Of a stretch of DNA of 64,000 nt, positions 1 through 10,900 are shown in pieces (position 1 is the stretch's first letter; each line of letters starts with the position of its first letter). Source of the DNA: Liolophura sinensis (Eukaryota > Mollusca > Polyplacophora > Chitonida > Chitonidae); contig NC_088304.1 of the NCBI RefSeq assembly GCF_032854445.1, forward strand, positions 32,232,810 to 32,296,809. The letters are read 5' to 3'. Under the pieces are notes generated by a model. That model was not told the DNA's origin. It made no database searches and worked only from the letters and a program-made list of their open reading frames with translations. Both the position numbers and the translations under genes were made by a program.

Positions 1-111
1 TGGAAGACTTTCAAGAATTTTTTCCCCTCTTTTTGTTACATCTGTAAATTGTTTAAATATTACTAGAATATCATGTGACTGACCAAATTTCCTTATCAGA
101 GGACAGATAAT

Positions 112-580
112 TCATGACTCAATATACGATAACGTGACTTGCGCAATGACTCACTTTATGACTTGTTATTTGATAATCTGTGACTCACACAATGACTCAC
201 TACATGATAGTACATCGCTCACAGTATGATCATATGTAATTCACTCTGTGATAAGGTGACTCACTGCATGATAATGTATGCCTCATTATATGTTAAAATG
301 TAACTCAGAGAATTATTCACTACATGATACTATATGACTCACTGAATGACAGTATATGAACCAGTAGATGATTATATATGACTCACTACGTTATAATATG
401 ACTCACTGAATGACAATACATGAACCAGTAGATGATAATATATGACTCACTGAAAAACAGTACACAAACCAGTACATGATTATACATGACTCACTGAATC
501 ACTCACTACATGATAATATATGACTCCTTGAATGACAATACACGAACCAGTAGATGATTCATCACTCATTGGGTGTCCCA
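112..580. repeat. Degenerate tandem repeat, unit about 40-45 bp
   Basis: The phrases TGACTCACTGAATGACA, ATGAACCAGTAGATGAT and ATATATGACTCACT recur with drift about ten times. No gene is visible. The unit is diverged at the left edge and most regular between about 300 and 560. Confidence 0.75.
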
Positions 581-2030
581 ATAATTAGAAGAATTAGAGT
601 ATGTAAACTCAAATCAAATAGTTGCTCCATTTACCATGCACGTTTACTGACTTTTTACCATTAACAACATGAGATAAAACCTACATATATTCCCCGCTAG
701 TTTGTCAGATGTATAGATAGCAACAAAAATTCATTCCGAGACTGCAAACCTCAGCAAGATTCCCTCCCTACAGCCTAAACTGTGAAAATATGCATGTGCA
801 AGCCAGCGATTTATAGGGAGTGACTACCAGATTGAATGACCAACTTTATAACTCCTTACATGCCAGCTGATCTTTCATATGGATAGGTCGTGACCTTCAT
901 CTGTCGTGGTATCACTTATAGGCTCTAACTCTTTTAACACCGTCAAGAATTCGAGTCATCGAGAATGGCTTGAAACACCAACCAATAAGTAAACCTATAC
1001 AGTATTTGATCTAATTATGTGGCCCCAAAATATAACTTCTGATTATAAAATATACATTTTCCAAGTAGGATATCCTCATATCACAAATTAAGCTCAGAAC
1101 ACCTTTCTTAGATCAACTGAACTCTCAGGTAAAATAAAAAAAAAACGTAGTCATGGATAAAAATCTAAGTCAAGTACAGTAAAATAAAACGGTGTGGAAA
1201 CGAGTGGAGTTAAAATGAGGACTGTTAATCTCCAACCTTTTCAATCACTAAAGCTCTTTTATTAATGGAATTTATGCATACATTTCTTATGAAAATGACA
1301 CTAAAAGCAATTTGTTTCTGTCACTTAAGATGCAAACTTCAGAGAACTGTGCAACATATTTCTCTACACCCCATGGTTGTCTCAAACTGACACTGAGGTG
1401 GTTGAAAAGGTTGAAGAATTAGCATACGACTAACTTGTGACAGACAGGCTTTTGATCTACAAAAGTGTGTTAAGGCTTATGCACTGTCTCTTTATTTTAT
1501 GAAGATAGACTAATTGTGTACAATGCAAAAATGTAAAAGACATTTCTAAAACTCTACTAGTCTGCTTCGATTTAATACCTTTCTGAAATGCTACATGTTT
1601 TTCTATTTATATCAAGGGATGTTGAAAAAATGACAGGAATATTTTTTGCCAAACTGTATGTAGGCCCTGCTTGTTTTTTTTTTTCTTGCTGAAATTGATT
1701 TACAAACAAGATTTCTTCTGATGTCAAAATTACATGTACATTGCATAATTGGTGTTAATATCCCTAAAGAAATCTAGATACAATTAAGGTTTTAGTTTAG
1801 TAAACCTTAAGAGAAAACTGTTCATTAGATCAGCGATGTACAGTCTGATTACCTTCCATTATAAGGAAGCCATGGCATACTGCACTGGTATAAACAGTGT
1901 TGAACTTCTTACTTTACGTATGTATACCTGTGTCTCTGTAGAGTGTAAATATATTAATGAGTGAAACAGATAAATAAATGTACTCTTGTGCGCTACTGCA
2001 AGTTAATCGTGTTATTAGTTGTTTGTATCT
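581..2030. other. AT-rich stretch with no recognisable gene
   Basis: No coding exon, RNA gene or known repeat was recognised here. There are short homopolymers (poly-T near 1,674) but no long open frame. Confidence 0.5.
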
Positions 2031-2297
2031 GGGGCCGCCGTGGCTCAGTTGGTTAATGCACTAGTGCAGCATAATGACCCACAAGTCTCTCACCAATGCG
2101 ATCACTGTGAGTTCAAGTCCAGCTCATGCTGGCTTCCTCTCCATTTGTAAGTGGGAAGGTCTTTCAGCAACCTGCGGATGGCTGTGGGTTTTCCCCGGGC
2201 TCTGCCCGGTTTCCTCCCGCCATAATACTGGCCGCCGTTGTGTGAGTGAAATATTCTTAAGTACGGCATAAAAAAACAATCAAATAAATCAGTAAAT
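2031..2297 (+). mobile_element. SINE family A, near full length
   Basis: tRNA-derived head (GCCGTGGCTCAGTTGGTTAA at about 2,036, and an RNA polymerase III B-box-like GTTCAAGTCC at 2,111), then the family body (GGAAGGTCTTTCAGCAACCT, CGGTTTCCTCCCGCCATAAT, AAGTGAAATATTCTTAAGTA) and an A-rich tail with AATCAAATAAATCAGTAAAT. At least a dozen related copies occur in the window, which fixes the boundaries. Any short open frame inside it is accidental. Confidence 0.9.
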
Positions 2298-3067
2298 GTT
2301 TGTATCCCACTTTGATTGAAGCTGATCAAGTCAGCTTTGATTGAAGCTTATTATGATTGTCATCCTGTTTTAAGTGGCATTTATTCAAATAATTATGAAA
2401 ATGACGATAAAATTTATTTGTTTGTGTCACTTAAGATGTAAGCTTCATTATTTCTCTACACCCGATCAGACAGTTTCAAAATATTGGTTGCAGAGGCGAT
2501 TGAAAAGTTTGGAGGATTAGGGCATGTACGTGCATCAATTACCAAAATATCTTGAAAAGTAATTCATGAATCATCATAGAAGTTGTTTGACATATTCACC
2601 TCCAGTACAAATCAAAAAGGAACAATCAGGCTATGTTTTGTCAAACTGTGGCCTACGGTAATTCCTTGTGGTGAGAATTCACATTTGTCTTGACTGAAGT
2701 GGGAACATTAATTGCCTGCTTTTTCTCTACGCTTTCTTTGTTCTTTTCTCTAACACGTTTTCTGTTTTAAAGTGAAGCGGTAGTTCACAAGCTACATGCA
2801 TATATCATATATCCAAAATCATTAATTTATCGAATGTTTGTGTTTAGGTTACACTATTATGAAGAGCTGCAGAGCTGAAGGTCTTCAGTGATCAATTTTA
2901 TACATGAGAATGTGTGGACAAATGCTCTTTAATTAAATTAAATATTTAAGAGAGTAAAATTGCATGCCATACTGGTTGAAGATTCATCAACTGCACCATC
3001 AATCATGTCTTGCCCAAGAACAATGTGACTTAGGCAATGGAAAATTCCTAGTCCAAGACTGGGATTG

Positions 3068-3312
3068 CTTTATAAATTTATTCATTTGATTGGTGTTTTA
3101 CGGCATACTCAAGAATATTTCACTTATATGATGGTGGCCAGCATTATGCAGGGAGGAAACCAAGCAGGGCCTGGGGGAAACACATGATCATCCACAGGTT
3201 GTTGACAGACCTTCCCATGTAAGGCCCAAGAAGAAGCCAGCATGAGCTGCATTGGTGAGAGGCTCCTGGGTCACTGCGCCGCGCTGGCAGACTAACCCAT
3301 TTGGCCACGGAG
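3068..3312 (-). mobile_element. SINE family A, minus strand
   Basis: Reverse complement of the same family: tail side TTTGATTGGTGTTTTACGGC at about 3,087, body AGAATATTTCACTTATATGA, and tRNA-like head ending in GGCCACGGAGGCTCCTGG near 3,312. The TSD was not resolved. Confidence 0.85.
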
Positions 3313-5230
3313 GCTCCTGGGTCTCGGACATCTTCCAGACTTGGATTGAAAATGCACTTGGAGTGTCAGTCATTTGTTGTTCACCTCACCAATGAGCTAC
3401 ATCCTGTTCACCTTACAATCTGCATACCGTCATTTGAGGAATGGGGCTTTGATTGTCTTGAATGCTCAAATGTCACACTGATGGTTAGGTAGTTTGGCCA
3501 GATAAGCAGGAGACCCTGTGAACAACCATGTCAGCATCACTGCCCGGATATGGTTATCAGCGGCCATCAAGCAATGAAGCAGGGGGATGTAAAAATTCCT
3601 CGTCCAAAGCCACTTTTGAAACCACACCTTGTGGCAAAGTACTTGTGGACAGATAAGACTTCCTGTCTAAACAAGTCAAGTGCTTTGATGTGGCAATGGA
3701 AACATTTTCATTAACCCTGGCACAAGTAAAGACACAGAGAAGTCCTCAGTTTGCAATTCCACACTTTCATAAAACATTTGTATGCTATACAATTATCAAC
3801 CTTCACACAATGGCCTAAACACACACTAAATGCTGTACACATTTCACATTTCTCTCTTTGTATCACAGTGTTTAAAAATTTACATTAAGCTCATGACACA
3901 CCTATTTCTTCCCACACGTCTTTTTCAACCTCTCACTCTGAAGGCACTCTGCTCATCAGCCTTCCTTGTCCTTAAATTGTCTCTCTGTTATGCCTGTATT
4001 AAAGCACTAACACTTCGTGTGAATGTTCCTGTGCATGGAAAATGTTGTCTGTCTGTTACAACATATGTACCACACTATATCTTGTAACAATGTATGTACT
4101 GTAACAACTGGTCTTCTGTTATATATAATGTATGTTAACACATTGTGTGTCTGTTACACTGTAAATAGCAAACTGTAAATAAGCTACGATATATGTTGAC
4201 ACATTGTGTCTGTTACACTGTAAACAAGTTACAATGTCTGCATAAACACACCCCATGTCTAATACAATGTCAGCCAATCACTGTACTAAATGTCTGTTCA
4301 AATGATTCATGTTGTATGTCTAATACAATTCCTGTAACACACTGTATGTGTAAAAACCGTATGTGTAAAAAACCGCATGAGGTGGTTACCCAGTACATGT
4401 AACTATCATATTTCCAGTAACACTAAATTCATGACCTGAGAGAGAAAATGGCTTGAACAGAAGTATAAGTATAGAAACAACTGTTGGGCACAAGCCCATT
4501 CCAAATTCAAATACAGAAACATCTATTTTCCTGAGTATCACAGTGGCAATTCTAAATTTTTATCGTCTTGGCCCAGTTGTTAAAAAGTGCATTAGCCGTT
4601 AAAGCATGGTATTAACTTTAGTCTGGACCATGTAGTACAGCACTACACAAAGATGTGTTAGACTTTAAAACATTAACCCACCAACTTACCACATACATCT
4701 CTCAATTAAACAACTTTATCATTAAGTATATCAGATATATGAGGTAAAATATACACAGAGCAAACCTGTCAACTCACAGTTGTGAATGACCCTTAACCAT
4801 GCTGAACTGTTCCGAAATGTCAAAAGCTAACAAAATACGCATAATCTTTATCACACAGGTACTAGTAGTGCATGTATTAGTACTGTTATGGCCATTGTAG
4901 CACACGAACATCAACCTGTAATACTCAGCAGGTGAAGACAGTATTTTGAGGAAGCTGCTTATTCATATGCAGATGTGTACTACATGGTATTTTGTCACAA
5001 CTGTAGGTTACCATATTGTTTGTTCTACATGTGAGAACTTAACACAGTTGACATGTGACATAGTACCTTAACATGAACTAACAGGAAGAAATCTTCACCC
5101 AGATAATTCTGTTTCTTTTCATGGGGTTTAAATGATGGAATAACGTTATGGACCAACCATTTCCTGTGTACTGACATATATATTTACTGAGCTGTAAATA
5201 TATGTATGGGCCATAAAGTGAAATGAAACC
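3313..5230. other. Non-coding stretch, partly TGTAACA-rich
   Basis: No exon recognised. Between about 4,020 and 4,400 the words TGTAACA, CTGTTACA, ACACATTGTGTGTCTG and CTAATACAAT recur irregularly, which looks like a very decayed tandem array. Confidence 0.45.
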
Positions 5231-5316
5231 CACCTTGGATTTCAGATATTTGAATAGGTTTAATTCTGTTCATGAAAAGTTAAAAAAGATATCCAAGTAT
5301 TCAGTGGTATAAAAGA

Positions 5317-5473
5317 TTTGCAATGGCTGCCATCTTTGAGGTCAGTTTGACCACATTTCCCATTGTATACCATTACCAGCCAAGGGCCTCCGCCCAGATT
5401 ATGGCACCACTAACAACAGACGCCCAGCGGGCGATACCCAAACTTGCCTCAAAGATGGCAACCATTGCAAACC
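5317..5473. repeat. Imperfect inverted repeat (fold-back, MITE-like)
   Basis: The left arm 5,317-5,349 (TTTGCAATGGCTGCCATCTT...) is nearly the reverse complement of the right arm 5,439-5,473 (CCTCAAAGATGGCAACCATT...), with about 90 bp between. GTTATGGACCAA also occurs at about 5,149 and 5,602, outside the arms. The short plus-strand frame here follows from the symmetry and is not a gene. Confidence 0.65.
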
Positions 5474-5664
5474 ATCTATACCTGATGACAATGAATTCAA
5501 TGCTGGTATATGAAGGCCTCTTTTGACATATAGATTCAGTTCATAAACCATACTACCTTTTGAACTGAACTACTTTAGCTGGTTTGTGAGATTTGTAATG
5601 TTATGGACCAAAATTTTATGTGCAGCAAAATATACAAAATAAAATACGCCCTATATACCAAACA

Positions 5665-6333
5665 TCACCTGTCACCTTTTGACCGTCTTTCACTGCTTGC
5701 AAATGGCCATAATGCCAGAATGAAACCTATTGAAATACCAAGGATTAGAAAACCCCTTGCTTTATCCCCTTCTGCACTGACTTTCTCAATATTTGCCCTG
5801 CGAAACATTTCCTTGTCATGCTCTTTTTGTTGCATACTTTCTTCATAATGGCGTCTGTAAAATTCATCAAAGTTATAAATGTTAGTTTTGCCCCTTGGGG
5901 GAGTTTTTGTGCGCTCTCGAAATCCATGAACATCTCTAAATGGAGCAGGTCCAGAGCTGTCATCTTTGTAATGCCCTTGGGTGCCAGAAGGGTTGAAAAA
6001 GCCTCGGTCATACAGCTTCCTCTTTTGAACATTACCAAGAGTTTCATACGCCTCGGAAATTGCAGCAAATCTGGTAGATGCCTCCCTTGACTTGTTCACA
6101 TCTGGATGGTACATTTTTGAAAGTTCGTAATATGAAGCTTTGATCTGAGACTGTGTCGCTTTGGGTGTCAACGAAAGAGTGTCGTAGAAATTCTCCCTCT
6201 TTTTGGAGTCTCGGCGACTTGCGAGCCCTCTGGAAGGAAATGTAGCACTTCCCAACAGGTAAGTCGTTTTTGAATTTACTACACTTTGCCCATGCCTACA
6301 GAGGTGAGCAGCTTTCCTATGTATACTTTGCAT
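5665..6333 (-). CDS. DNAJC30: DnaJ homolog subfamily C member 30, mitochondrial
   Basis: A 222-residue, single-exon reading frame. Residues 1-45 are rich in Arg, Lys and Ser and almost free of acidic residues, as in a mitochondrial targeting peptide. Residues 48-111 are a J domain with the Hsp70-stimulating HPD triad at 76-78 and the helix IV end KRKLYDRG. A linker rich in charge follows, then one membrane segment at about 194-210 (FLILGISIGFILALWP) and a basic tail. Human DNAJC30 is also intronless, close to this length, and sits in the inner mitochondrial membrane, where the family is reported to contact ATP synthase and to help turnover of complex I subunits. The start chosen is the first Met of the frame and leaves a sensible transit peptide. 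BUD23 lies head to head 1.6 kb away, as in human. Confidence 0.93.
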   Translation of the reverse strand: MQSIHRKAAHLCRHGQSVVNSKTTYLLGSATFPSRGLASRRDSKKRENFYDTLSLTPKATQSQIKASYYELSKMYHPDVNKSREASTRFAAISEAYETLGNVQKRKLYDRGFFNPSGTQGHYKDDSSGPAPFRDVHGFRERTKTPPRGKTNIYNFDEFYRRHYEESMQQKEHDKEMFRRANIEKVSAEGDKARGFLILGISIGFILALWPFASSERRSKGDR

Positions 6334-6584
6334 CCTGTATAGAATCAGTGTGGATCAGTCGAACAGGGTTACCTAGTGGTAAAAGAAGGAAGAGGACAGT
6401 GAAGTCTCACTTGTAACATGTACAGCATGCAAAGGTAATGGTGTCTATCCCTGCCTCATTCCTGAGGCTACCATGTTGTTGTTGTCACCATGGCCAATCA
6501 AGCCCTGATCAGTGAGGTATCCCAACATTATATCTACTCTCCTCATGCAGAGGCCTGCAGCCTTCTGTCTGCTACCTCCCCTGA

Positions 6585-6695
6585 ACAATTTATTTATTTA
6601 TTTGATTGGTGTTTTATGCCATACTCAAGAATATTTTACTTATTCGACAGCAACCAGAATTATGGTGGGAGGAAACCGGGCTCCCCTGAAGGAGC
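6585..6695 (-). mobile_element. SINE family A fragment (3' part)
   Basis: TTTGATTGGTGTTTTATGCC, CATACTCAAGAATATTTTAC and TATGGTGGGAGGAAACCGGG match the 3' body of SINE family A in reverse. The tRNA-like head is missing. Confidence 0.85.
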
Positions 6696-7038
6696 ATACA
6701 AATCTAATACAAATAGCTAATTAACATAATCAATAATAACCAATGGAAATGGTCATATCATCGTTTAGTTATTTATGTATCTGATTGGTGTTTTACTCAA
6801 ACCATCTTAAGCCACAATATGATGTTGTTTTAGAGTTACTGTGACTGGACAATGCGGCAAGATGTTAGTTGATGGAAGACGGGTTTTCAGTATGGAGGCT
6901 ATTTATGGTATTGCTGAACAGCTGAAGTGAGCCTTTTTTTTCTGTCGGAAATGCAAGACTGAGTAGTCGACATCCTGCCTCTCAGTAAGTTGTGTGAATA
7001 TTAATGACGACACACCTCCACTTCGACCATCGACCATC

Positions 7039-7353
7039 TGTACTCATCTGTGTCAGAATGATGGTAAAGAACATTTACTGCATCTTAACACGTGCATTAA
7101 AATTTCCCTACCGTAAATCAATGTCCACCGAGTGGTCCCCACAATCAACTAACCTGTTTTGAGTCTCGCCAAACCAAAACAATCGATGACAACTGCACAC
7201 ATTCACATTTTCAGATACTAACCCTGTGAGACTGAGAATAGCCTAGCAGACTGTGTACACCACTCGGTTCACATCGACTTATGCTAGGAAAGTTTTAATG
7301 CACGTGTGAAGAAGACGTGCTAAATGTTCCGTACCGTCTTACACATCTGAGAC
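7039..7353. repeat. Fold-back element with about 95-bp arms
   Basis: The left arm, about 7,039-7,134, and the right arm, about 7,259-7,353, are imperfect reverse complements. The best core is ACACGTGCATTAAAA at 7,088 against TTTTAATGCACGTGT at 7,293. Both arms carry the E-box CACGTG (7,089-7,094 and 7,301-7,306). It could be a MITE or an old inverted duplication within the divergent promoter region. Confidence 0.7.
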
Positions 7354-7951
7354 TCCACAACTAACCATGGCATCAACATGAACTTTACAACTCCCCCTAG
7401 TCACAGCTTCGAGCCGCCACTGAGTCCAGATGGAATGCTTGGGACTGGGAGCTAGAAGTCCTAGCAGTGTTTTGGGGCAAAACTCGGAACAATATCCACG
7501 CTAGCTAATCTGCCGACGTTTCAGCTCTTACAATAATGCTAAATGTAGACAACCGTTCGTTCCACAACGCAACATTACGCAGTAGGCCTACGCTACACTC
7601 TATACCGTTACACTTTTACAAATTACAACTACAACAGCCATTTTATTTTATTAGCAGTTACATAAACTGGGTCTGAAATCTTACCAAAGCAACCAGTATC
7701 ACCTAATGCTCATCGCCTGTTGCAGACAAGTCATTGTGTCGGACACTCAATGAAGCGGACATCTCATCAAAACCTGTTGTCGATTAGCGCATTGCTTGTG
7801 ATTTACAAAGTCCCCAACAAGTGAAGGTCGAACCACCAGTACTATCCACCATTACTACTGGTACATTGCCAACGATAAATATACAAGAAGAACAAAGTAC
7901 GAGTCTATAATCATGACAGTATTTACAGCCGAAGTTGCGTACTAATCCAGC

Positions 7952-7993
7952 ATGGCATCAAGTCGACCAGAAAGGCAAGCTCCGCCAGAAATT
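7952..7993 (+). CDS. BUD23: BUD23 coding exon 1
   Basis: Encodes [14 protein letters not shown], matching the start of BUD23 proteins (Pro-Pro-Glu). The donor GTACGT follows at 7,994; phase 0. The ATG is the first in a suitable frame and gives the expected N-terminal length. Confidence 0.88.
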
Positions 7994-10900
7994 GTACGTA
8001 ATATCCGCCAGAAATGCGACAGCATGTCTTTAAAAAGCTGTTGTTCATTTATGCTAACTGTCAAGTAAGCCGTCATTACGATACATTGGGATATATTAGT
8101 CAATTTCCAAGTGAAGTCAGTGACGAAAACTGAGCTTTCATTAGTTCAGACACGTTACAATTGTAAACATATTCATGGTACCTACATGTAGTTCTGTTTC
8201 ATGTGTTTTTGTTTTAATTACAGTATTACAATGAAGAAGAAGCCAAGAAATACACGTCAAAGTAAGTGCTTTAAGACGTATGTAGTGCTCTGTTGTGTTG
8301 AAAATGACAAGACTAATGTTTGTCTAAGTCAAACCACAGGTTGGAAGCTCTCATCTACTCACACCCCAATTAGGTCTCTCAACACTTACTAAATGCCATA
8401 TAGTATGTGTTCAGAGACCTAATTAGAGTACACTTGGATGAGACGTCCTGTTAGTCAATGGGGAACTTAAAAAAATTCTTCCAGCTTGTAACAAGATGGT
8501 CCAAAGTTATAAACTCTTTTGTTCTTTCCTTTATTACGTCACAGTTATCTGTGTATGTGTGCTCATAAAGCACATATGTAGTACACAGGCACTGAAGTGT
8601 CTGAGAACAAGACGATACATTCTACACTCATTTGGACCTTCTGTGTAATTTGGCCGCATGTCTCCTATTATCTCAATTTTGCTGTAGGGGAGTAGTAAAC
8701 TGGGGCTGCTGGGTAGATCATGTGGAAGAGAGTAAGGCATCATTCCATTGAAATGAAGAAACTAAAATTTTACAATGAACATGTAGGAAGTGGGTCTGCG
8801 GAAACAATGGACAACAGTCCATGTAGCCCATAAATCTAGAAGAACTTGGTGTGTTATTTTTAGACAAGTCAATCTAGCTGGACTAATCTTTGCTATAACA
8901 CGTTCTGATGATGGGCCCAATGCCGGGCCTTGGGACAGGGAATTTGTGAATTCCCCAGCTCTCACTGCTCATTTGTGCATCACACATGATAAAATTTGCC
9001 AGTAACTTGCCAAACGTCAGAGGTTTTCAACGGGTACTCTGGTTTCCTCCACTCGTAAAATTTTGGCTTTGTCACTGTTCTATGCTTGCTTTTGACTTGA
9101 CATCCCTTGTGGCACCACCTTACCACTCATTAGAGGTTTTTAAATTTTTATATAATATGATATACCAGCTCATATAATTGCTCATTGAAACTACTCTTAG
9201 CTTGATAACACTTCTTAACACTATACCCCTGTACACTATGACACTGTACCCCACATTACACCATCCGAACATAACACGGTACGGTACCTCACATAACACC
9301 GTACTCCATGTAACACCGTACCCCACATAACACCGTACTCCATATAACACCGTACCCCACATAACACCTTACACCACATAACACCATACCCCACATAACA
9401 CTGTACTCCACATAACACCATACCCCACTAAACACGGTGCCCCACGTAACACTGTACTCCGCCTAACACTGTAAGCCTCATAACACCATACACCACATAA
9501 CACCATACCCCACATAACACTGTACTCCACATAACACCATACCCCACTAAACACGGTGCCCCATGTAACACTGTACTCCGCCTAACACTGTAAGCCTCAT
9601 AACACCATACCCCAAATAACACCGTACTCCACATAAAACCGTACTCCACATAACACTCTACTCCACATAACACTGTATTCTACATAACACCATACCCCAC
9701 ATAACACTGTACTCCGCCTAACACTGTACGCCTCATAACACTGTACCTCGCATAACACCATACCCCACATAACACTGTACCCAACAGGACACTGTACCCC
9801 ACATAACACCGTATGCCACATAACACCGTACCCCACATAACACTGTACCCCACATAACACCATACCCCACATAACACCGTACCCAACAGGACACTGTACC
9901 TCACATAACACCATACCCTACATAACACCGTACCCAACAGGACACTGTACCCCACTTTACACTGTACCCCACATAACGAGGTACCCACATAACACCGTGC
10001 CGTGCATAACACTGTACCTAACATAACACCGTACCCCACATAATACCGTACCCCACATAAGACTGTACCCCACATAACACTGTACCTCACTTAACACTGT
10101 ACTCCACATAACAACATACCCCTACATAACACTGTACCCTATATAACACAGTATCCCCACACAACAAGGTACCCCACATAACACCATGCCCTACATAACA
10201 CTGTACCTCACATAACACCGTACACCACATAACACTGTTCCTCATGTAACACTGTACCCCCACCTAACACTGTACCCCACTTAACACTGTACTCCAAATA
10301 ACACTGTACCCCACGTAACACCATACCCCACATAACACCATACCCCAAATAACACTGTACCATACATAACACCATACCCCATGTAACACCATACCTGACA
10401 TAACACTGTACCTCACTTAACACTGTACTCCACATAACACCGTACCCCTACATAACACCGTACCTCACATAACACTGTACCCTACCTAATACTGTACCTC
10501 ACATAACACTGTACCCCACTTAACACTTTTCTCCACATAACACCGTACCCCACATAACACCATACCCCAAATAACACCTAGGAGTGTACCCCACTTAACA
10601 CTGTACTCCACATAACACCATACCCCACATAACACCGTACCCCACGTTACACCCTACCCCACATAACACTGTACTCCACATAACACCATACCCCACATAA
10701 CACCGTACCCCAAATAACACCCTACCAAACGTTACACCCTACCCCACATAACACCATACCCCACATAACACCGTACCCCACGTTACACCCTACCCCACTT
10801 AACACTGTACTCCACATAACACCATACCCCACATAACACCGTACCCCAAATAACACCCTACCCCACGTTACACCCTACCCCACATAACACTGTACTCCAC

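Larger units (their letters stand above)
6334..7951. promoter_or_regulatory. Divergent intergenic region DNAJC30 / BUD23
   Basis: About 1.6 kb separates the two divergently read start codons, so both promoters must lie here. It holds a SINE A fragment (6,585-6,695), a scrap of the same SINE near 6,770, a fold-back element (7,039-7,353) and a single-copy relative of the intron 5 minisatellite (about 6,994-7,040). I saw no clear TATA box. Transcription start sites cannot be placed from sequence alone. Confidence 0.6.

Noticed and set aside
2031-2110. A functional tRNA gene at the SINE head
   Set aside because: The A- and B-box-like words are present but no full cloverleaf with paired acceptor stem can be drawn, and SINE body follows.
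2074-2271. Short reading frames across SINEs at 2,074, 3,188, 6,490, 36,184 and 56,149
   Set aside because: Shared by unrelated copies and without codon bias; they reflect the SINE sequence.
9120-10435. Several long minus-strand reading frames with repeated Val-Leu-Cys-Gly-Val-Tyr patterns
   Set aside because: They lie wholly in the 18-bp minisatellite, whose length is a multiple of three and lacks stops in that frame; no conserved start, and they overlap BUD23 intron 2.
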